DNA from: RGIG1995 sp045652425
GTDB taxonomy: Bacteria > Bacillota > Clostridia > Oscillospirales > CAG-272
Length of the DNA stretch: 63,353 bases
Assembly (NCBI GenBank): GCA_045652425.1
Contig: JAZRUG010000009.1
Location: 1 to 63,353, forward strand
Direction: 5' to 3'
Part shown: piece by piece, positions 17,748-25,495 of the stretch
How positions within the stretch are numbered: position 1 is the stretch's first letter
Layout of the letters: each line of letters begins with the position of its first letter
Notes under the pieces: model-generated
What the model was told of the DNA's origin: nothing
What the model saw: only the letters and a program-made list of their open reading frames with translations
Database searches by the model: none
Program-made: the position numbers and the translations under genes

Positions 17748-17939
17748 CCTACTTTCTTGAAAGAAAGTAGGCAAAGAACTTTGAAATACCGGTCTGTGCC
17801 ACCTAATATAGTTGGTACAGACCTATTTTCTTTTAAGAAAAGCCCTACTTTCTTGAGAGAAAGTAGGCAAAGAACTTTGAAATACCGGTCTATGCCACTT
17901 AATATAGTTGGTACAGACCTATTCTCTTTTAAGAAAAGA
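17748..17939. repeat. Two tandem 96-bp two-hairpin units
   Basis: Units at 17748-17843 and 17844-17939 differ at about six bases. Each holds a palindrome around CTTTCTTG, the link GGCAAAGAACTT, a second hairpin (GGTCTGTGCCA / TGGTACAGACC around CTAATAT) and a third short palindrome CTTTTAAGAAAAG. A diverged unit is at 49282-49354. A 64-codon frame across it is not credible as a gene. Confidence 0.8.
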
Positions 17940-17972
17940 AACCTCGAATAACGGGTTTGTGCGAACTAATGC

Positions 17973-18242
17973 AAGCCCTTTCCTGTGGGAAGGGTGGATC
18001 GCGTTAAGAAAAATCGGTATATTCTTCCTTTTTGATTAAATTGAAGAATATACCGATTTTTTAGCGAGACGGGATGAGAGCTCATCATCAAGTTTTTGAG
18101 CCTTTATCCGTCGAAAATTTGCTTCAAGTTTAGCTTACAAAAGTAATTGCTTCCTACTGCACAGAGATAAGGGCTCTTATATTCATTTGCCGAGCTCTCA
18201 TCCCGTCGCCTTCGGCGCCACCCTTCCCACAGGAAAGGGCTT
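17973..18242. repeat. MITE-like element 2 with nested inverted repeats
   Basis: 25-bp perfect terminal inverted repeats (17973-17997, 18218-18242) enclose a hairpin (AATCGGTATATTCTTC and complement, about 18008-18062) and a second 16-bp inverted pair GACGGGATGAGAGCTC (18068-18083, 18192-18207). The word GCGTTAAGAAAA at 18001 recurs in element 3. With the tandem units before it, this fills the 610-bp gap 17748-18357. Confidence 0.75.
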
Positions 18243-18291
18243 CTTTGTTTCTACTGACTTTATGTTTTGTTCTTCATTTTTTATTTTTCCG

Positions 18292-18321
18292 TTGACCTAT
18301 ACATAAGAAATATGATATAAT
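18292..18321 (+). promoter_or_regulatory. Promoter of nadE
   Basis: TTGACC (18292-18297), 18 bp, TATAAT (18316-18321). Confidence 0.75.
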
Positions 18322-18357
18322 AATCTCAATAAAAACTATAGGCGGTATTTTAACAAA

Positions 18358-19089
18358 ATGTTTGATGCAATAAAGACAAAAAATCAATGTGTAGAATGGA
18401 TAAGAAACTTCTTTGAAGAAAACGGCAAAGACTGCAACGCGGTAATAGGCATATCGGGCGGAAAAGACAGCTCTGTTGCAGCGGCCCTCTGTGTTGAGGC
18501 GTTAGGCAAAGACAGAGTTATCGGTATATTGATGCCTTGCGGTGAACAGCACGACATTGATATGGCGTATCTGCTTTGCGACCACCTCGGAATAAAACGC
18601 TATGAAATAAATATTAAATCCGCCGTTGACGGATTAACCAACACATTACCCGAAGGCTTTCCGCTTTCACGTCAATCTGTTATAAATCTTCCGCCGAGAA
18701 TAAGAATGTCTACAGTCTATATGATAAGCCAGTCGCTAAATGGCAGAGTGGTTAACACCTGCAACCTATCTGAAGACTGGGTGGGTTATTCCACAAGATA
18801 CGGAGATGCAGCAGGTGATTTTTCGCCCCTCTCCAATCTCACCGTAACCGAGGTAAAAGAAATCGGCAGAGTATTGGGATTACCCGACGTTTTGGTGGAC
18901 AAAGTACCGATAGACGGACTTTCGGGAAAAACTGATGAAGACAACCTCGGCTTCACCTATGACGTCCTTGACAAATATATCAGAACAGGCGAAATAGAAG
19001 ACAAATCCACAAAAGAAATTATTGACAAAAAGCATAAAGCAAATCTTTTCAAGCTTCAACTTATGCCGTCATTTAAACCGGAACTATAA
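18358..19089 (+). CDS. nadE: NH3-dependent NAD(+) synthetase
   Basis: 243 residues, the single-domain ammonia-dependent form. The ATP pyrophosphatase loop SGGKDS is at 33-38, and the NAD-synthase blocks RIRMSTVYMIS, NTCNLSEDWVGYSTRYGDAAGDF and DGLSGKTDEDNLGFTYD are present. It converts nicotinate adenine dinucleotide, ATP and ammonia to NAD(+). There is no glutaminase domain, so nitrogen comes from free ammonia. It is monocistronic, between its own promoter and a hairpin terminator, and downstream of MITE-like element 2. Confidence 0.96.
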   Translation: MFDAIKTKNQCVEWIRNFFEENGKDCNAVIGISGGKDSSVAAALCVEALGKDRVIGILMPCGEQHDIDMAYLLCDHLGIKRYEINIKSAVDGLTNTLPEGFPLSRQSVINLPPRIRMSTVYMISQSLNGRVVNTCNLSEDWVGYSTRYGDAAGDFSPLSNLTVTEVKEIGRVLGLPDVLVDKVPIDGLSGKTDEDNLGFTYDVLDKYIRTGEIEDKSTKEIIDKKHKANLFKLQLMPSFKPEL

Positions 19090-19102
19090 TACGATATCGA
19101 GC

Positions 19103-19137
19103 AAAAAAAGATAGGTGAAATACCTATCTTTTTTTTA
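19103..19137. terminator. Terminator of nadE
   Basis: AAAAAAGATAGGT pairs with ACCTATCTTTTTT; it sits between convergent nadE and bcp and could serve both. Confidence 0.85.
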
Positions 19138-19160
19138 TCTGAAATAGAATAATATTTTAG

Positions 19161-19616
19161 TTATTGCAGCTCTGCAAGTATTTCTGCAGCATTAGTATCG
19201 GGTTTTACTTTGGGCATAATTTTTTCAACATTTCCCTCTTCGTCGATAACAAAAGTGGTTCTTACAACACCCATACTAACCTTGCCACACATTTTCTTTT
19301 CCTGCCATACGCCGTATGCTTCAATAGCCACTTTATCAGTGTCCGAAAGTAATATAAAAGGCAAGTCATACTTTTCGGCAAACTTAACGTGTGATGCTAC
19401 GCTGTCTTTACTTATACCGATAACCTCGCAATTCTTTGCTTTAAATTCATTATATGAAGCTCCGAATGCACACGCCTGACGGGTACACCCCGGCGTATTA
19501 TCCTTGGGGTAAAAATATACTACAACCTTTTTGCCGCGAAAATCAGAAAGAGATACCTCATTTCCATCTTTATCCTTTAACGTAAAATCGGGTGCTTTTT
19601 GTCCTACTTCTAACAT
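19161..19616 (-). CDS. bcp: Thioredoxin-dependent thiol peroxidase (BCP/PrxQ)
   Basis: 151 residues, full length. The peroxidatic Cys is C44 in TPGCTRQAC and the resolving Cys is C49, the one-helix spacing of the PrxQ group. It reduces hydrogen peroxide and organic hydroperoxides with thioredoxin. AAAGGAGAAATGG precedes the ATG. It is the last gene of a minus-strand run sfsA, a 51-codon gene, bcp. Confidence 0.96.
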   Translation of the reverse strand: MLEVGQKAPDFTLKDKDGNEVSLSDFRGKKVVVYFYPKDNTPGCTRQACAFGASYNEFKAKNCEVIGISKDSVASHVKFAEKYDLPFILLSDTDKVAIEAYGVWQEKKMCGKVSMGVVRTTFVIDEEGNVEKIMPKVKPDTNAAEILAELQ

Positions 19617-19630
19617 TTTCCATTTCTCCT

Positions 19631-19786
19631 TTATTCTTGTATTTCAAACTTTGAAAATCTGTATATATTTATAATTTTTCGAGGTTCATCTTTTGATACA
19701 ACAACGTAGAATTTTTCTATATGCTTTTTCGTTATTATCTTTTTACCTGTGTATTCACCGTATTTGTTATAATTATTTTTCTTCAT
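19631..19786 (-). CDS. Small unannotated protein, 51 aa, between sfsA and bcp
   Basis: An open frame of 52 codons from ATG (19786) to TAA (19631) lies in the 182-bp gap between sfsA and bcp, too short for a standard ORF cut-off. AAAAGG lies nine bases before the start, the stop lies just before the ribosome site of bcp, and all three genes run the same way. The product is very basic: MKKNNYNKYGEYTGKKIITK at the start, then a KKHIEKFYVVVSKDEP segment with a predicted strand. I do not recognise the family. Size, charge and position suggest a nucleic-acid or ribosome binding protein, which is speculation. Confidence 0.6.
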   Translation of the reverse strand: MKKNNYNKYGEYTGKKIITKKHIEKFYVVVSKDEPRKIINIYRFSKFEIQE

Positions 19787-19798
19787 TGAAAATCCTTT

Positions 19799-20479
19799 TT
19801 ACAAAACAACGTCAACAAAACCGTCTATATCAAATCCCTCTTCGCATACGTTGCAGTTTACACAGCATATATTCACACCCTTATTCTTTGCAAGTTTTAA
19901 TGCCTCCGCAAATTTCGAGTCAGTTTGAACGTTCGGCGTAAAATATCTACACTTTTTCATTTGCACAATAAAAAACACGTAAGCATCAAAACCGTTTTCT
20001 TTGGCGTCAATAAGCTCATTTATATGCTTCACACCACGTTCTGTGGGGGCATCGGGAAAAAGAACAACACCGTCTTTTTCAAGGGTTACCCCCTTCACTT
20101 CCACAAAAATTTTTCTGCCGTCTGCCTCTATGTAATAGTCAAAACGTGAATTTTTATATTTACACTCGGGTTTTATAAGGGTTATGTTCTTGAAATACGT
20201 ACCCCTCTCTGCCCATTCGCCGAAAACCTTATTGGGTGCCTGGCTGTCGATATTTATAAGCTCATTATTTTTATATACGGCTATTAGGTCATATTCGGTC
20301 TTTCTGGCAAGATTATCGGTCTTTTCCAATATAACCTTAACGCCCTCAATAAGCAATTCACGGCATCTGCCTGTATTTTTTACGTGGCATACCTTTTTTT
20401 TGCCGTCTATCTCCACCTCGGCAATAAACCTGTTTGGTCGCGCTATAAATATACCACTATTTTTGTTTTTGTATTTCAT
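19799..20479 (-). CDS. sfsA: DNA/RNA nuclease SfsA family protein
   Basis: 226 residues. Typical blocks: NRFIAEVEIDGKKKVCHVKN, TGRCRELL, DSQAPNKVFGEW, SRFDYYIEADGRKIFVEVKG (an Asp/Glu-x-Lys nuclease core) and FPDAPTERGVKHINEL. The name sugar fermentation stimulation protein is historical; the family has a restriction-endonuclease-like fold. It leads the operon with the 51-aa gene and bcp. Two bases in the gap to the small gene start leave room only for its ribosome site. Confidence 0.93.
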   Translation of the reverse strand: MKYKNKNSGIFIARPNRFIAEVEIDGKKKVCHVKNTGRCRELLIEGVKVILEKTDNLARKTEYDLIAVYKNNELINIDSQAPNKVFGEWAERGTYFKNITLIKPECKYKNSRFDYYIEADGRKIFVEVKGVTLEKDGVVLFPDAPTERGVKHINELIDAKENGFDAYVFFIVQMKKCRYFTPNVQTDSKFAEALKLAKNKGVNICCVNCNVCEEGFDIDGFVDVVL

Positions 20480-20508
20480 ATTATTTTCCCCAAGCCCAGT
20501 ATAAAAAC

Positions 20509-20537
20509 ATTATACCACGCCCCCAAAAAATTAGCAA
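20509..20537 (-). promoter_or_regulatory. Promoter of the sfsA operon
   Basis: Minus strand: TTGCTA (20537-20532), 17 bp, TATAAT (20514-20509). Confidence 0.7.
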
Positions 20538-20701
20538 TAACATTTTGCTTTTTCAAAGGTTTGTACGATACCAAAAGTCATTCTGTTCATACAATTATTT
20601 TTTATTTTACAGGTTGCTTATATGCTTACCAACCTCGGCAAAAAAGATATAGAAAATTTGTTCCACAATAATGCAATTAATCTTTGGAATAGATGATAAG
20701 T

Positions 20702-20775
20702 AAAGGGTAAACTTTTTAAAAAAAGTTTACCCTTTTAATCCCTTTCAAAAACTTTGAAAAAAGTTTTATTTCAAT
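20702..20775. repeat. Dispersed hairpin repeat, copy 1
   Basis: A hairpin AAAGGGTAAACTTTTT with its complement, then AATCCCTTTCAAAAACTTT. Related copies lie at 21970-22020, 49989-50032 and 57178-57230. Confidence 0.7.
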
Positions 20776-20779
20776 ATTA

Positions 20780-20808
20780 TTGCAAGTTCAATGCAAAAAT
20801 GGTATAAT
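20780..20808 (+). promoter_or_regulatory. Promoter of the DUF4317 gene
   Basis: TTGCAA (20780-20785), 17 bp, TATAAT (20803-20808). TAGGAG precedes the ATG at 20838. Confidence 0.7.
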
Positions 20809-20837
20809 GAGGTACTCATCAGATTAGGAGAATCAAT

Positions 20838-21965
20838 ATGACAGAAAAAGATCTACGCGAAATACGCAGACGTTTTCGCCCCGACAAAAATAATATAACT
20901 TACATACGAGGCTGTATCGTCAACTCTACAAAGAATATAGTTGCAAACTTTTCACAGCCCTTGGCTACCGTTTCAACCGAAGAATCCGAAAAACTTCTTG
21001 CCGTTATGAAAAAAAGCCTTTCAGGCTCTCTCGGCACCAATCTGCTTACCCTTAACTTCAGCACAAAGCAGGTTGAAAGCAGCGAAGAACACGGTCTTCT
21101 TACTGCTTTGCGTTCTTCCGGACTTAAAGATGAAGATGCACTCAACAAGTTTTATGCAAAAGTTATTGACAGCGTAAAATTTGAAGGCGGTTTTGCTATA
21201 CTTATAGCGTACGATACATACGACGTCTTCTCATATTCAAAAGACGGCGGAAAAGATGACGTTTCATCACAAATGTTCCCCTATATCATTTGCAGTATCT
21301 GCCCTATAAAGCCTCTCTCTACAGGTTTATATTTCAAAAACGAAGATAACCTTTTGCGTTCCGTATCTCTTCAAACGGTACTCGGATCGACAGAACTCGG
21401 CTTTATGTTCCCCGCTTTTGACAACAGAGCCGCAAATATTTACAGCACGCTTTATTATACGAGAGATATCTCAAATATTCACCCCGATTTTATACAAAAT
21501 CTGTTTAACGTTGACCTGCCTATGTCAGCCGCAGAACAAAAGGAAAATTTCGGTTGCTGCTTGAAAGATACGCTTATAGACGAGTGCGATTTCGAGGTAG
21601 TAAAAACAGTTCACGAGCAAGTTGCAGAGCTTATTGAAGAACACAAGAACTCGAAAGACGACGAGCCATTAGCTCTTTCAAAAGAAACGCTTCAAACGGT
21701 ACTGCAATATGCAGGTATTGAGCAACAAAAAGTGGAAGAGTTCGGTACAAAATTTGATGAACAATTTGGAAAAAACGTCGAGGTTGCTCCAAAAAGTATT
21801 GTAGAAGTAAACAAATTCCAGCTTGAAACCGCCGACGTTTCAATAAAAGTCAATCCCGAAAGAAAAGACCTCGTTTCTACACAGATAATAAATGGAGTAA
21901 AATATATATTGATTCGCGCCGAAGGCGGAGTTGAACTAAACGGGATAGATATTGATATAAAGTAA
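20838..21965 (+). CDS. DUF4317 family protein
   Basis: 375 residues. The N-terminus (TEKDLREIRRRFRPDKNNIT, then a conserved GC) and blocks such as FAILIAYDTYDVF, PYIICSICPIKP and LGFMFPAFDNRAANIY identify DUF4317, a family widespread in Firmicutes and of unknown function. No signal or membrane segment is visible. The C-terminal 100 residues (KETLQTVLQYAGIEQQKVEEF onward) form a helical and then beta-rich tail. It may be cotranscribed with rlmA, although a hairpin repeat sits between them. Confidence 0.88.
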   Translation: MTEKDLREIRRRFRPDKNNITYIRGCIVNSTKNIVANFSQPLATVSTEESEKLLAVMKKSLSGSLGTNLLTLNFSTKQVESSEEHGLLTALRSSGLKDEDALNKFYAKVIDSVKFEGGFAILIAYDTYDVFSYSKDGGKDDVSSQMFPYIICSICPIKPLSTGLYFKNEDNLLRSVSLQTVLGSTELGFMFPAFDNRAANIYSTLYYTRDISNIHPDFIQNLFNVDLPMSAAEQKENFGCCLKDTLIDECDFEVVKTVHEQVAELIEEHKNSKDDEPLALSKETLQTVLQYAGIEQQKVEEFGTKFDEQFGKNVEVAPKSIVEVNKFQLETADVSIKVNPERKDLVSTQIINGVKYILIRAEGGVELNGIDIDIK

Positions 21966-21969
21966 TAGC

Positions 21970-22020
21970 CTTAAGAAACTTTTTGAAAAAAGTTTCTTAA
22001 GAATCTTCAAAAACTTTAAA
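21970..22020. repeat. Dispersed hairpin repeat, copy 2
   Basis: The stem CTTAAGAAACTTTTT and complement (21970-22001) is followed by AATCTTCAAAAACTTT. The stem sequence differs from copy 1 on both sides and remains paired. It could act as a weak terminator. Confidence 0.7.
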
Positions 22021-22033
22021 AAAGGGATTTATT

Positions 22034-22810
22034 ATGTTTATATGTCCTGTGTGTAAAGAATGTCTTAAGGAAAACGAAAAATCATTTATTTGTTCGAACA
22101 ATCATAATTTTGATAAAGCTAAACAAGGCTATGTCAACCTGCTTATGTCAAACAAGCAAGGCAATCACGGCGACGACAAGCTTATGGTACAAGCAAGGCA
22201 GTCTTTCCTTGAAAAAGGTTATTACGCGCCTATGCGTGAAGCTGTAAACAATATATTAGGCAAAGATAATATAATTCTTGATGCAGGTTGCGGAGAGGGT
22301 TATTATACAAGTCTTTTTGCGGAAAACAACACACTTTTCGGGATTGACGTATCCAAAGAAGCTTTGAAGGTAGCTTCCCGAAAGTGCAAAAATGCCTCAT
22401 TTGCCGTTGCAAGTATATACGAGTTGCCTTTTGCCGAAAATTCATTCGACGTATGCATAAATATATTTGCCCCTGACAGCCCGACGGAGTTTTTACGTAT
22501 ACTAAAGCCCAAAGGCAGACTTATAATGGTTACTCCTATGGAAAACCACCTGTTTGAACTAAAAAAAGTAGTATATGACGTGCCCTATAAAAATGAATAC
22601 GTTGCCCCCGAAAGAAACGGATATATCATAAAATCTTCAACCGAGCTGAAATATGAAATAACGCTCGAAACAAACGAAGATATTGTATCCCTCTTTAAGA
22701 TGACACCGTATTATTACAACACTTCCACCACAGACAGACAAAAACTGGACAGTGTTGATACTTTGAAAACAAGAGTCGAATTTCTTGTTACCGAATACGA
22801 AAAAATATAA
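22034..22810 (+). CDS. rlmA: 23S rRNA (guanine-N1)-methyltransferase, RlmA family
   Basis: 258 residues. The N-terminal zinc ribbon has CPVC (about 4-7) and C...H (FICSNNHNFDKAKQGYVNLL), followed by a SAM-binding Rossmann domain with LDAGCGEGYY. The family methylates N1 of a guanine in 23S rRNA hairpin 35 (G745 or G748); which one cannot be told here. Some members give macrolide or tylosin tolerance. AAAGGG lies ahead of the ATG. It converges with the MocR gene over a shared terminator. Confidence 0.92.
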   Translation: MFICPVCKECLKENEKSFICSNNHNFDKAKQGYVNLLMSNKQGNHGDDKLMVQARQSFLEKGYYAPMREAVNNILGKDNIILDAGCGEGYYTSLFAENNTLFGIDVSKEALKVASRKCKNASFAVASIYELPFAENSFDVCINIFAPDSPTEFLRILKPKGRLIMVTPMENHLFELKKVVYDVPYKNEYVAPERNGYIIKSSTELKYEITLETNEDIVSLFKMTPYYYNTSTTDRQKLDSVDTLKTRVEFLVTEYEKI

Positions 22811-22857
22811 ATATCTTGCCATAAAACGCACATTTTTCGTTTTGTGGCAAGATATTT
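22809..22857. terminator. Bidirectional terminator between rlmA and the MocR gene
   Basis: AAATATCTTGCC pairs with GGCAAGATATTT, with further AAAACG/CGTTTT pairing inside. It begins directly at the stop codons of both convergent genes. Confidence 0.85.
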
Positions 22858-23949
22858 TTAATTTTGATTTTCTTTTCGTTTTTGTCTTCTTACGCGGTTT
22901 ATGTGCCTTTCAAAGTCACCGCTGTTTATCAGCTCTGCCAAAACAAGCTGTTCAAAGGCAGATACGGGGCAAGTATAAAAACCCACTTTTTTGTCAAATA
23001 TCTCTATACAATTCTTGGGCAATACCATATATCCCACACGTAAAGAGGGGCTAACGGTCTTTGAAAACGTATTCATATATATAATATTGTTACCCTCTGC
23101 CAATGAAAATACTGTTTCCTCGGGTTTTGTTGACAAAGTAAATTCCGACTCAAAATCATCTTCTATTATGTATCTGTCTTTAGCAGATGCCCAATATAAA
23201 TATTCTTTTCTCTTCGTTGCCGTTGCAGTTACACCGCTTGGAAAACTGCGGTAAGGAGAAATATGCAAAACCGAGGCTGATGTCCTCGCAAGTTCTCTGC
23301 TGTCAATCCCATCGCGCCCTAACGTTAACATATCAAGCTCGACACCGTTTGCCTTGTATATCTGTTCAATTTTTTCATACGACGGTTTCTCAATTGCATA
23401 TATACGCTCTCGCCCTAACATCGTTACGACCATACCGTATAAATATTCTGCGCCCGAACCGATTACTATTTGACTTGGAGTAGCATATATACCTCGGCTT
23501 CTTACAAGATATTTTGAAATAGCAGTACGGATTTCACTACACCCCAAATTCGTGGTTTTGGTAAAAATACTTTCGCCGTAATCATTTAACACCTTTCTCA
23601 TAGCCTTTGCCAATACCGAAAAAGGAAAATCGGATTTTACTTCACTGTGTTTGATTGCTTTTTCCCTATAGATTTTTTCTGAAATATAATCAACTGTAAA
23701 AAAGTCGGTTTGTCGGTATATTACAAAATAACCGCTTCGCTCCTTTGGCTCAATATATCCTTCGTCGCATAAAAGAGTGTATGCATGTTCAACGGTTATG
23801 ACACTTACTCCGGCTTCATCGGCAAGTAAACGCTTTGACGGCAATTTCGTGCCAAACGAATATACACCGTCTATTATATCTTTTCGAATCTGCTCGTATA
23901 TTTGCAAATATGCACTTTTTTCAGAATTTTGTTTTATCAAATATTTCAT
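22858..23949 (-). CDS. MocR/PdxR-like GntR regulator with C-terminally truncated aminotransferase domain
   Basis: 363 residues; family members are about 450-500. The N-terminal GntR winged helix (YEQIRKDIIDGVY, LPSKRLLADEAGVSVITVE) is intact and a fold-type I aminotransferase domain follows, with the PLP lysine in NTFSKTVSPSLRVGY. After FERHINRVRR, where the family normally continues for about 80-100 residues, it ends in QKRKENQN and stops against the terminator shared with rlmA. It is divergent from an ECF transporter S gene, the classical place for a vitamin B6 regulator. Whether the shortened protein still senses PLP is open. Confidence 0.85.
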   Translation of the reverse strand: MKYLIKQNSEKSAYLQIYEQIRKDIIDGVYSFGTKLPSKRLLADEAGVSVITVEHAYTLLCDEGYIEPKERSGYFVIYRQTDFFTVDYISEKIYREKAIKHSEVKSDFPFSVLAKAMRKVLNDYGESIFTKTTNLGCSEIRTAISKYLVRSRGIYATPSQIVIGSGAEYLYGMVVTMLGRERIYAIEKPSYEKIEQIYKANGVELDMLTLGRDGIDSRELARTSASVLHISPYRSFPSGVTATATKRKEYLYWASAKDRYIIEDDFESEFTLSTKPEETVFSLAEGNNIIYMNTFSKTVSPSLRVGYMVLPKNCIEIFDKKVGFYTCPVSAFEQLVLAELINSGDFERHINRVRRQKRKENQN

Positions 23950-23996
23950 CTGGTCTTATAAAAAACTCCTGTTCTGAATATTTTTATATATCCAGT

Positions 23997-24012
23997 TTTA
24001 TTGTACAATAAA
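23997..24012. promoter_or_regulatory. Candidate MocR operator, palindrome over both -10 boxes
   Basis: The perfect 16-bp palindrome TTTATTGTACAATAAA contains the -10 box TACAAT of the minus-strand mocR promoter and, by symmetry, a TACAAT on the plus strand. Confidence 0.5.
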
Positions 24013-24028
24013 GCCACCGATTAGTCAA
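24000..24028 (-). promoter_or_regulatory. Promoter of the MocR gene
   Basis: Minus strand: TTGACT (24028-24023), 17 bp, TACAAT (24005-24000). Confidence 0.65.
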
Positions 24029-24042
24029 GGAGATTTTTTACT

Positions 24043-24570
24043 ATGAAAACAAACATTTCCATACGAAAGTTAGTACTGGCGTCGCTGTTTGCCGCACTTA
24101 CGTTTGTTGCGACGCTGATTCATATACACGTACCGGGTATGCAGACAGGGTACGTAAATTTAGGTGATTGCTTTGTTATTATTGCCTCTCTGCTTTTAGG
24201 CCCGATATATGGCAGTCTTGCGGGGGGAATCGGCTCTGCTTTCACAGATTTTTTTCACGGATACGTTGTTTACGTTCCTGCTACTTTTATTATAAAAACT
24301 CTTATGGGTGTTGCAGCATTTTTTGTATATAAAGCATTGTCCAAAAATAAAAACAGTTACAAAGCATACGCCATAGCAATAGGCGGAGTTGTCGCTGAAA
24401 TTATAATGATAGGCGGTTATTTTCTGTACGAGGGACTATTTATAGTCGGATATGCAGGTGCCGCACTCGGTATTCCCGGAAACTGTATGCAAGGTATTGC
24501 AGGTGTCCTCGGCGCAGTACTCTTACTTAAAGTATTGAAAAAGTCAAAAATTATTGATATGATAAAATAA
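24043..24570 (+). CDS. ECF transporter S component, possibly for vitamin B6
   Basis: 175 residues with about six membrane segments. The start ISIRKLVLASLFAALTFVAT carries the AxxxA helix used to dock on the ECF module, and GYVNLGDCFVIIASLLLGP plus GGIGSAFTDFFHG are typical of S components. It binds a vitamin and works with shared EcfA, EcfA' and EcfT subunits, which are not in this window. Divergence from a PdxR-like regulator suggests pyridoxine or pyridoxal (PdxU type) as ligand; that is inference by context. AAGGAG precedes the ATG. Confidence 0.85.
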   Translation: MKTNISIRKLVLASLFAALTFVATLIHIHVPGMQTGYVNLGDCFVIIASLLLGPIYGSLAGGIGSAFTDFFHGYVVYVPATFIIKTLMGVAAFFVYKALSKNKNSYKAYAIAIGGVVAEIIMIGGYFLYEGLFIVGYAGAALGIPGNCMQGIAGVLGAVLLLKVLKKSKIIDMIK

Positions 24571-24593
24571 AAGCACCTTTCGGTGCTTTTTTT
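24569..24593 (+). terminator. Terminator of the ECF S gene
   Basis: AAAAGCACC pairs with GGTGCTTTT around TTTC, followed by T. Confidence 0.85.
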
Positions 24594-24640
24594 AAGTTTA
24601 AATCTCCCCTTACTTTCTTTTAAGGAAAGAAAGTAAGGGA

Positions 24641-25324
24641 TTACGCGTAGTATTCTTTCATATCGTCAAGGCGCAAACAGCTTATTCTTCCGCCCTCGCC
24701 GTATCCGCCGCCGCAGTCTATCCCTATCTTACGGTCGCCGTACCAAATAGACACGGGTTCACATTCCTGATAATGATTAGTAGACGTATGTCCGAAAATA
24801 ACCGTCTTTCCCTCGGGCATAACGTCTTCTTTTTTCATTCTCTCCCATACCGCATACGTTCTTATATCGCATCCGGGCAATAATCTGGGTTCTATCTCTT
24901 CGTATAGCTCTGCGGGGAAACCATGTACAAGAAGATATTTCTTGCCGCTAACCTCTATATCAAAATTAAGAGGAAGATTATTTACAAACTCAAAAATTTG
25001 TTGTCTTTCTTCTTCGGTTAAGGAATCAAGTCCTTTTATAGTCGTGTCACAACCGTTTCTGTTCCATCTTGCAACAAATCTCTCTTTTTCATCCGGGGTG
25101 CATTGCGAAAAGTACGCTTGAAGCATCATATGCTCGTGATTACCCAAAAGCATCTTAACATTTTTCATCTTCATCACTTGAAGCAATATACCTATAGGAT
25201 CAGGTCCTCTGTCAACAATATCCCCTAAAATATAGAGCGTATCACTGTCAGTCAAATTTATCTGCAAAAGAATCGAATCAAACTTTTCTCTGTTTCCGTG
25301 TATATCCGAAATAACGTATATCAT
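24641..25324 (-). CDS. Calcineurin-like metallophosphoesterase (ApaH/PrpE type)
   Basis: 227 residues from the ATG at 25324 (GGGGAA upstream); an in-frame ATG at 25384 adds 20 unlikely residues. The metal-binding blocks are in order: SDIHGN (6-11), GDIVDRGPDP, GNHEHMM, and late VHG and FGHTSTNH. The size and motifs fit the PPP-like group that includes diadenosine tetraphosphatase and serine/threonine phosphatases of the PrpE type. A small hairpin repeat lies just after its stop (24605-24640). Confidence 0.88.
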   Translation of the reverse strand: MIYVISDIHGNREKFDSILLQINLTDSDTLYILGDIVDRGPDPIGILLQVMKMKNVKMLLGNHEHMMLQAYFSQCTPDEKERFVARWNRNGCDTTIKGLDSLTEEERQQIFEFVNNLPLNFDIEVSGKKYLLVHGFPAELYEEIEPRLLPGCDIRTYAVWERMKKEDVMPEGKTVIFGHTSTNHYQECEPVSIWYGDRKIGIDCGGGYGEGGRISCLRLDDMKEYYA

Positions 25325-25419
25325 ATTATTCCCCTTTTGTTTTCTATCATTTGCTATTTTATCACACATCACTAAATAGGTCAAGTTTTGCCAAAACTCA
25401 ATTATAAATTTAGTTTTTT

Positions 25420-25461
25420 CGATAAATAAACCAATATTTTATTGATTTTCTCAATTTATCG
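25420..25461. promoter_or_regulatory. Candidate operator upstream of the HTH-kinase gene
   Basis: Inverted pair CGATAAAT (25420-25427) and ATTTATCG (25454-25461) brackets the -35 region of the following operon; AATAAA/TTTATT words lie between. It could be the site of the HTH domain of the gene's own product. Confidence 0.35.
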
Positions 25462-25469
25462 TTTATAAT
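25442..25469 (+). promoter_or_regulatory. Promoter of the HTH-kinase/murQ operon
   Basis: TTGATT (25442-25447), 16 bp, TATAAT (25464-25469). Confidence 0.65.
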
Positions 25470-25495
25470 TAAAGATAGATGGGAGAGTGAAAAAT

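Noticed and set aside
17757..17951. A 64-codon frame over the two tandem 96-bp units
   Set aside because: It merely reads through the repeats (the same peptide twice) and lacks a ribosome site.
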